Shown: piece after piece, positions 55,791-64,000 of the stretch | Layout of the letters: every line of letters begins with the position of its first letter | How positions within the stretch are numbered: the first letter of the stretch is position 1 | NCBI GenBank assembly: GCA_022606135.1 | Contig: JABYQN010000007.1 | Span: 2,542,001 to 2,606,000, forward strand | Source: Fomes fomentarius | Lineage: Eukaryota > Basidiomycota > Agaricomycetes > Polyporales > Polyporaceae | Reading direction: 5' to 3' | Length of the DNA stretch: 64,000 bases | Notes under the pieces: model-generated | Told to the model about the DNA's origin: nothing | Seen by the model: the letters and a program-made list of their open reading frames with translations, nothing else | The model's database searches: none | Made by a program: the position numbers and the translations under genes

Positions 55791-58700
55791 ATATGCCGTT
55801 GAGTTACCTGTTATCATTGACCTACAGCAGCATCCCAGAGGTCGTTTACGACACTACACAGCTCCCGTCGGCGAACATTGCAGGTCAATCTCGAGCAGCT
55901 GGTCGCACGACGAATACATGCTTCAACTCTGTCTCCTCATATTGATACAGTCATTCCATAGTCGCACTATAATATCGTCATCTAGCCTTACCGATCTCCA
56001 TTGGCGCCATTCTTGCGGCTGAACACGAGTGCACTGATGCCCGTGTTGCCCGAGTATTCATGTTTGAACAGATATGTGAAGATGTTTCTGCAGTTGTCAC
56101 AAGGTACGCGCCTGACAAGCCATGGCCAATGCTTCTTTTTAGTGGACAAGTATAATCTAATTATTGACACTTTCGGCTCACCCCATCTCAAAGCCCATGG
56201 AGAACCATTCAATGAAGGACATTAATTCTGGCGCCCACCGCCCGGAGAGCCGTCGGTCTTGTTATCGGCTCCAAGTCGGCGAGTCATGCATTGATGCTTC
56301 ACAAGTCTGACTTTGCTGATACCATTTTAGATACTGAATTGCATAGGCAGTCCATCTCAGATCATGACGAGGTTTGACCCTAGACCTTCACCCCCGAGCT
56401 CCCCGTAGATGACTAGTAGCTACCTTTGCTGAGGCACTGATGACAAGGCTTGACTCAGGTCGGTAAATTATCTCACAAGTTCTATGCCCCTTCTGAGACC
56501 TGTTTACAGCTCACATATCTCCCATGCGTGGGCAGTCTTCTATAGCATGGCATGACCATATACTCTTGACGCATCTCCATTGTTTCTCCTCCGCAAGAAT
56601 GGCCCCGATCGTGCCGAACCGAAGTCTACGGGCACCTCGGGCATATTTCGAGGAATAGCCTAGACTGGTATGCACAGCATCTTGGAGGGTTCATTACCAT
56701 TTTCGGCTCTGTCTGAGATCTCGCGCCAATTATCGAAGCAATCAATATTGCCTGCGAAAAAAGCCTGGAACGAGCCTCATGGGCGTCGAGAGGCCGCACA
56801 TACGCACTACACTGCGCTGCTTGCCACATGTGATCACACTTTGATACTTCGAAGGGATCCTTGTACGAGCGCAGTAGCAATATTACCTAACCTGACAGTC
56901 TTGGAGGGTCGGAAGTTCCGCTCAAGGTATCGTCGGGGTCAATAGGTCCTACTGAACACAGCCTATACTCCCTCAGGCTCTCATGAACGTGAGAGGACAA
57001 AGAGAAGGGCATATTTGTACCCCGCGGTGATCTTGCCTGATAGACTACTGATGGCCATCAGATCCAAGTTGAATTGAGGAGCAGCGCCCTGCGCGTGAAG
57101 GCTCCGCGCGCCCGTGCTATCGCAAGAGCGGAGCTTTTCGCCGCTGGGAAACAGATCGATGAGGCTACATAAGATTCCAAGTATCCTTAACGGGAATTGC
57201 AAAACAGTATCAGCTGGACACGCTGTCGGAGCAATTCGGGCTCTGGTGGGAGACACAGCGTATGTGCCGCGCCAGGTACACCGCCCCTGGCTAGTGCGAC
57301 GGAAGCTGGGAGCATGCGAGTGTCCCTGGGCCGCCCTCAGGGAGGAGCGGCAGCGGGAGCATTAGTCTGAATGCTGCGGGCAAATACGCCACCTGTCCGG
57401 AACTCGGAGGTGGAGCACAAGCAGACACTTACTTACGTCTTACGTCGAGCGATATGTGATCATAGACTGGTACTTTCATCGGCCGAGAACTTGGCAATGT
57501 CCTGAACCAGCGCGACGATCCGTCCTGTGTTCTCCGTGACCTAAATTTATCCACAAGTTCCCACTCACCCGCACAGGTATGCCCCACAATACGTACTGAT
57601 CACGGCTCGGACGCCGGCAGAGATGGTGCTGAGACGGGGACGACGGGATTGTGGTCAAGAAGAAGAGAATGCCGCCGGAGCAGTGATAACGCCGGTGTTT
57701 TGTAGGATCGTTATCACGGATGCCGTCTCACGGCATTCGGAACGTTGACGGCAGAGCCGTTGCATTGTGTCGGGTGAGCAGGGTGACGTAAACCAGGAGC
57801 CTGCGGACGGTCGGATATGAATACGCATACCCCATGGCATGGGTCTCATGGGATTAGCCCTGAGTTATGGTTCACACAGACCTCCGCACTGGCAGGGCGT
57901 CAAAACAATGCCCGCTCGAAATCCAGTCAATTGCTGGATACGATACCTCCCGCCCAAGAAGGGAAATTCTGGAAGCGCAAGGTCGATATTGTCACCACGA
58001 ACCGTGCCCATGGCTCTGGAATCAGATACCTGAGTTGAGTCGAGAGCGACGAGGACTCCGGAGCATCCAAGCAGCGTCTGAAGCGGATCAAACCTGATGT
58101 CTTCTCCGGTTCTTTGCCGTTCTAACTATAGGTCAAAGATACACGGTAGGGCGATCTTAATCGGAGGGTTTGCGGGTAGTGGCGCGAGGCCCGTGTCCGA
58201 CGACGTCCCGGTATGGGAGGATTTTGTTCAGTGTGTGGTTCGTCGGTCACACACCAACCATGAGGCCTCGAGGCCTCGGGATTGGAGTGTCCAGGCCAGC
58301 GAGAGCTATGCAAAGTTCAAAACCACTACGCCCCACAGTGCGGAGAGCGGTCTCACGCGGACGGTGAGCGCTCTCCCTGCATGTTCAATTAGCTGGAAGC
58401 AGAGCCGAGGAGACGAGATTGCCATGACAAGCCCGCATACCACAACGTCAGAGATCGCTCCCACTCGCGGAGACAAGACCGGGCTCGTGTGAACGCTCAG
58501 CTATCGCAGCGGCTGTTACTACCACGCAAGGAGGACTTCGGCGGCGGAACGTGCCCAACGGTCAAGCGGACTATGTGCCGCCCTTACAGTTTGGGCGAGA
58601 CATTCCAGACCGCGCCCTGCTTCTGGGCGGAGGTGCGGCAGATCTGTGAGCGCTAGACTGGCTAAATCGTGAGCAAGCACATAGACTTATCAGCGCCTCA

Positions 58701-61700
58701 AGAGCGCTATCAATTTAATAGCAGAAGCGCGAGATGACGCGTCTAGTGCACTGAGCGTGTGGCGCGTTTGAGAGACGCGCAACATCAACAACGTGCGGCT
58801 GGTGGCTTGTCCCAAAGCTGCATGATCACGCTAGTAGTAGCGGCGGCGGTGGCGGCGCATCGGGCAGTGAACGGGACAAAGGGTGGACACACCAAACGAA
58901 GCCATGACGATCCTCTACTTGACCGCTCGTCTGCTGCGATTGCTCCAGGGTTGTGGCTGGCGTTAGCCAATTTGCCAGGTCCCACTTTGTCGACGTCGGC
59001 AGCTACGGATGAAATGCTTGACGATACACGTACGGAGGAGCGCTTGCCTGTCCCATGATTGGGATCGTCAGAACTCCAGACAGGGTTCGTTACTAACGCA
59101 CGCCGGCGAGTGTATGTGTATGACGTTGGTGACTCACACGCGTTGGTGAGTCTGTGTATGAGGTTTGGTTCGCCACTCACACGCGCCGGCGAGTCTGTGC
59201 GTATGTGAGACTTCGCTATCATGGGCTCCATGCTGGCGGCGAACCGACTTGTCGTCCTGACTAGTCTCAACTTGGATCAGAAGCGATATGAGCAATCGTG
59301 ACTTCGTCACCACTAACCGAGGCGCACCAGTGCATCAAATCGTAGGCTCATGGGGCTAAAAGCGCGGATGGTCAGCACAAGCGACGCTTCGACGATAACC
59401 CGTTGGGCGCTGGGCATCGAGTGTCGCAGGGGCGTCCATCAGGATGCGGATCTCCCATAAGCCCGTGGGAATGCACGCTGCGAGCGCATACCAGCGTCGG
59501 ACGACTGCAGTGCTTCGAGATGGAGGTACTTGGTTTCTCCGCGGAGAATCGAGCGCTGGTGTGTACCCATACGGCACGAGGGCGAACACAACGATGTGGT
59601 ATGACCAGACTCGGAGCAAGTCGGAAACAGGGCAGGTATGTCAATTCGAGTGAGGACAATATACAACTCATGACTTACCGAGCACATACTTACTTTTTTC
59701 ATCCAAGCTTCGATGTTTCGAAGGCTCACGGCAACTTGCCAGAATTGCAAAGCAACGTGGAGGGGGAGAGACCAGGACCAGATATGTGCTCCGGGGTCCC
59801 GGCCGCGACAGCTTCTGGCTGTTGACTTTGACGGCGGAGATATGATGGGGTTGTCAACGGGACAACAGACGCACGGGTCTTACTGGGTCTCGGCATTGAT
59901 ACCGTAGGAGCCCCATTCGCGCCAGGCGTCCCCTCAAGTTGCTATATCCATGGGTGCTTCCCTGCCAGCGCCAGTGTGAGTGAACGAGAAGCTATCGCGC
60001 CAATGTTCATTCGCCACCGATTGATTCCAAAGTGCTGTGAGCGATTCCAGAAGACAGCTGATGTTAGTTGGGCGGCGGTGTATGTGCAACTTTATTACTG
60101 GCACTCACAGTATGTCAGCGCATTCGTGACTATCGAGCCGCCGTTTTGAGCGGGTGACCCAAGGCCGCCCGGGTGAGTGTACATGATGGATTGACCATGA
60201 CCCGAGACGATGTACGTTGATGATTGAGAGACCAATAAACATGCTTGTGTTGGAAATGCTAGGATATCAGCTCATGTCTGTTGTATAGATCGCCTTTAAT
60301 TGCAGTACGGGAGCTGGGAAAGAGCCGACTCGTTTCGCACGTAAGGGTGGTGCGGCGAGCGTACGCCCCCTGTCAATCACAAACCTGACGACCGATTCGA
60401 AACTGTGAGTAAACATGCTGCCACTTAGAGACACAAAGTGAAATATAGGTGAAGTGCGAAGAAGAACCCAGGGATCTGGTGTGCCGGACTTCATCAAACC
60501 AACGGTCTCTCCGATGCCGAGGTCAAGTGCACTTGAATTGTACTCGGGCATCGTGTATCTGCCAGGGAGTTTCGCTGGCACTGGGTTACAGACAGATCGA
60601 TGCGCAGCACACCTTATCGGGAGGTTACAGGCGCAAGAATACGCTGTCACTGCCAAATTCAGTAAATCGTTCATGCACGCCACGAGACTTAGCCAGACAG
60701 GCTGTCCGACAGGAGCCGGAGGTTATTGGCACTGGAGCGAGATAGAGCATGATATTGGACATCCCACGGAGCTTAAAGGCGAAGTCATACGTACGTCATC
60801 TGAAGCGGCAAAGAGGCGGGGTTGAACGAGCGCGACAGAGTCGTGTCGTTCGTTGTCGACGGAGGACGGGAAAGTGATGTTGGCAAGAAGTCTCGTATAC
60901 CTAATACTTAATAAGCTAGAAAAAGTGATCGGGGTCCTACTTGGACCATGTCGACAAACCACCATCTCGACTACGAGGTCATGGCCCGTCTCTTCACACA
61001 CGCACAAGTTGGCTCAAGATCCTGTGTCACCTCGAATGCGTGAGGTAAACTTAATCGTATATTGTATGGCATCCAATCACCAAGAGCAGTTTCACCTCCA
61101 GTAGGATTGCCCGCCGGCCCGGTTCAAGTTGTGGCACTGGTGGCTGCTGTCAAACCCGGAAACTGGAGCTGCGGCCCGCCTCACACTGACATTGTCATGG
61201 ATACATCGGTCCCCTGCTCAAAACCTGATGTTCGACTGCTATATTGACTTTTCTCTAGTGCTGACTTTGGAACACGAGTCTTTTGACAGAGAACCACTGG
61301 ACCCACCACTGGCCTACATTCTGCGTACTGATTACGATGTCATGGGGGTGCGTCCGACTTGCCTGACGGGCAACCCGTTGTCCCCCGCTCTCGGAAATCA
61401 GTGTCAACAATCGACATATTCTGTCCAGATAGGAATATCGCAGATACCGGGTACCTGGATTACACGGCCTCGTGGCGTAGGGTTGGACGTGAAACACCCA
61501 ACGGTTTTCGAATAGAACTATTGGGGAACAGGAGCAAGTCCAGGTCAGGGACGTATGTCTTCCTGTGCTTACGGTATGTCCGAAAGCGGTACGGTAGCAT
61601 CTCATCGGACAGAAGCCCTCTCATTGCGCGAGGAGGGAAGCTCATGTGAGCACTAGAGAGGCTTCTGAATCTCTCTCACGGCCCCATGATCTACGAGTCT

Positions 61701-63841
61701 CCGCCGCTCTCACTCCCTACCTCTGAGGTATCTCCTGTCTTAATTTCTCGAGCCCGACAGCTTCATACCCGGGGTCTTCGCACCCCTATGACGGACTACC
61801 AGTGCTCAGCGCTCAGCAGCCATAATCCCTCTGCCACCCGGCGCAGTCGCACCGGATGAACCACTATATGTCTAGCTCTTACTATGATCAGCTTGTCCCG
61901 ATGCGAATCCGCGACGAAGCCTGAGGTTTCCCCTGTCATGTTCAAGCCGTTCTTGCGACTACGAGATCGCAGCAATCTCGTCTCCGGGAGATGATACGTC
62001 GCGTGCTCGATTAATTGACCATTTGATTTATCAATGGAAGTAGATACAAGCTTACCCCCAAGCAATAGTGTGTCCGAATTCGCCCGATGGAGCTTTGAGC
62101 GGCACCGACCCGCCTGCCTTCGGAGGTAAGTGGTTTCATAGTGATAATTAACCCCCTATACGATAATGAGTACGTCAAGTACTACGTACAACACGATCAA
62201 TGGACCTCAAGTTCGAGTCCCGCGAGCACCGAACTGGGCAAGGGCACAGCCATCCAGTTCGTGGGAAACTTGCGGTGCCAGCGGTCCCATTGTCCAACTT
62301 GAACTTGAACTTGTGCACGACTATCTCTATCTCTTGGCTCCTCCGGCTTCTGTAGCCATCTACATACTGCGCGCGAAGTCTTGCATCTGCGCCGTGCATC
62401 TCCGTGAACGCTGTTCCGCCACACGTCTACCATCGGCCGACGGGATGCGTGCGCACCTCGAGTCACCTCACTCAGTCTTGGCAACAAACCTTGTCGTGCC
62501 GACTTAGCATCTACAACATGCCGTGGCCGAATTCTCACAGACGACTTAGTCTGTAAGGCTGCGGGATGGGGATGGCTGGAAGTCCATCTCGTCTCTGAGG
62601 TCCATGGCCAGATATCGACGTGACCACATCCGCCCCGCAATTGGCCATGGAAGGACGCCACTTTTATTCACAGGCACAGCACGCGCCCCTGCACCGCACT
62701 CAAGGGGGACAATGTATGGAACACAACGAAGCTGTACGGTGGACCAGCCATCAATCTGTACGTATGTTGAGGACTCTGAACTCACGATCCATGTCTATAA
62801 ACGGACACGACATTAGGTTCCATGACCACACGTCACGTCCACTGGTCGGCGAAACGTGACCTGCATGTTCGCCATGCACTTCCCACCTTGCCACGGTGCC
62901 TGCTCACTTCGAGATGGGATACTGTGTAACGCTCCCACGGGATCTCTGTCGCGTCCCGGATGTTCGAGCCGGACTGTTACTACTGAACTGCCGGACGATA
63001 AAATGGACACTCTCCCACGTCCTGATTCTCAGTGCACACTTCTTTGAGCTTCTCGTCCGCACTTCTGCGGGCCTCCTTCGCCTCCGCTCTCTGCGCTTAT
63101 TCCAACCCTGGCCGTATTCGAATCTTGGCTGCTTTGGGCTTTATCACTCGTCCCTACAGTTCATTCGGTCGACCCGGAGGTGCGCTGGAATGATCTGCTT
63201 CCTCGTCCTTGCGCTGCCGGGATGCCGAGGGGAAACGGCCTCGTCCCGGTCATATGCGGACTCTACTAGGTCTTGGCCTAAGGTGCACATCGCATCTTGG
63301 GCACTCCTAGCTCCTTGCCATATCCTGCTCCCTCTGCTCTACAGCCGTTGACCGCAAAAACGTGGCTTATGCGAGGACAGTCTCAGGTCATCAAGGTGTG
63401 TCGACAATTGTCTTCCACTCCTGCTCCGAGAGCGCTCACCTCTACGTATTCAGTAAGATCTCCTCGGGCGGTAGCTGACCGTCGTGCGGGACAGGCCGGG
63501 CGAACACGCGGTGAGCGAATAATATATGAATTTAGATAAGCTACAAGGCATGCAGCACTGCCTGCCAAAAGGCGCGCGCAATGTGGGGAAGACTGTGCGC
63601 TTGTTTATCCGTCCGCGTACATATACCACACTGCGACTCATAAGCGAGCCCTCATCCCCTACTCCCGGTGTGGACAAGACCCACTACGGTTCTCCAACTC
63701 AGCCAGCTTGACTAGCTCTTCGAAGTCCCTAGACATAACCCCTTACTCACCAGTGAGTCAGTCCCCTGCTTGCATCTTCCGAGAGTGAGTCGTACTGACA
63801 TCTTTGCTCCCCTTGCTTCTCTGGGTCTGCGCTCCTAAGCA
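55791..63841. other. Long stretch without a supportable gene
   Basis: Only short frames are present. A 60-codon frame (55973-56155) has a protein-like composition (AAEHECTDARVARVFMFEQ) but no start or recognised domain. A degenerate ~43-bp tandem repeat is at 59095-59211. No family exon 2, LTRs or RNA genes were found. Confidence 0.4.
59095..59211 (+). repeat. Degenerate tandem repeat, about 43-bp unit
   Basis: Three imperfect units share ACTCACACGCG and GGCGAGTCTGTG-type blocks. Confidence 0.55.
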
Positions 63842-64000
63842 ATGGCCCCCGCCCCTTCTTCCACAACTGCCGAGCAAGACAGTGTGTCAACCATGTTGAT
63901 CGTCACGATTGTGCTCGTACCCGGTGAGTGGTCGTTCTTGTTGTTCCTCCGCTTCCCCTTCTTTACCCCTCCCCGTTTGCTCATCCCTTCCGTACCTCAC
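63842..64000 (+). CDS. Copy H: first exon of another family member, cut by the window edge
   Basis: The ATG at 63842 opens an 82-nt exon ending at 63923 before GTGAGT, in phase 1, exactly the exon-1 length and phase of A, D and E. It encodes MAP, a polar Ser/Thr/Gln stretch and then a hydrophobic start (TMLIVTIVLVP), which fits the beginning of the membrane helix. The intron then runs pyrimidine-rich off the window. Identification rests on exon geometry and composition, as sequence similarity in this short exon is weak. Confidence 0.6.
   Translation, partial: MAPAPSSTTAEQDSVSTMLIVTIVLVPGEWSFLLFLRFPFFTPPRLLIPSVPH

Overview
The window looks like a gene-poor, transposon-rich stretch of a filamentous basidiomycete genome (an Agaricomycete, possibly Polyporales; this is inference). 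It has spliced genes with GT-AG introns, TATA boxes, moderately GC-rich codons, a Ty3/Gypsy chromovirus, Ty1/Copia elements, and no bacterial-type operons or Shine-Dalgarno sites. || Host part: the only genes I can support are a head-to-tail, all-plus-strand array of one small membrane-protein family that I do not recognise. Copies are A (2928-3573), B (exon 2 only, 4626-5017), C (9176-9687), D (13570-14220), E (17423-18039), G (pseudogene, 38014-38416 plus a stub before 22940), F (41856-42505) and the first exon of H (63842-63923, running off the right edge). A degraded 3' flank of another copy lies at the left edge. Each complete copy has a short N-terminal exon, one phase-1 intron inside the membrane-helix codons, one transmembrane segment, a conserved C-x2-C patch and a Ser/Pro-rich tail with two PPxY motifs (A, D, E) or LPxY variants (C, F). 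PPxY motifs are classical WW-domain ligands, and small single-pass PPxY proteins such as yeast Rcr1 and Sna3 act with the ubiquitin ligase Rsp5. That role is only inferred here. The copies sit in large decayed repeat modules: 1541-4100 matches 12130-14840, 7740-11700 matches 40400-44130, and 5990-7700 matches 18900-21980 and 38600-40230. The locus therefore grew by segmental duplication. || Transposon part: a Gypsy chromovirus (22940-38013, TSD GTCAC) landed in exon 1 of copy G. A Copia element (Copia-1, 27984-34461, TSD GGTCG) then landed inside the Gypsy pro-pol frame. A second Copia (Copia-2, 48057-54521, TSD CACTC) and a solo LTR of the same family (55219-55785, TSD CGGAA) lie to the right. 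All three elements with coding regions read on the minus strand. Nearly identical LTR pairs imply recent insertions. || Most unusual signals: (1) the PPxY/LPxY membrane-protein array; (2) a Cys/His leader module (C-x4-HLFD ... HY ... W-x2-C-x4-CP-x-RYN) upstream of Gag in both the Gypsy and the Copia elements; (3) a 412-residue ORF after the Gypsy chromodomain, separated from pol by a single in-frame TGA; (4) clusters of bZIP-type heptamers just upstream of TATA in both LTR types; (5) Copia polyproteins broken twice, both times at an identical A-GGGGGG-A run, in both copies. || The remaining sequence (261-1540, 11701-12129, 44131-48051, 55791-63841) shows no gene I can support.
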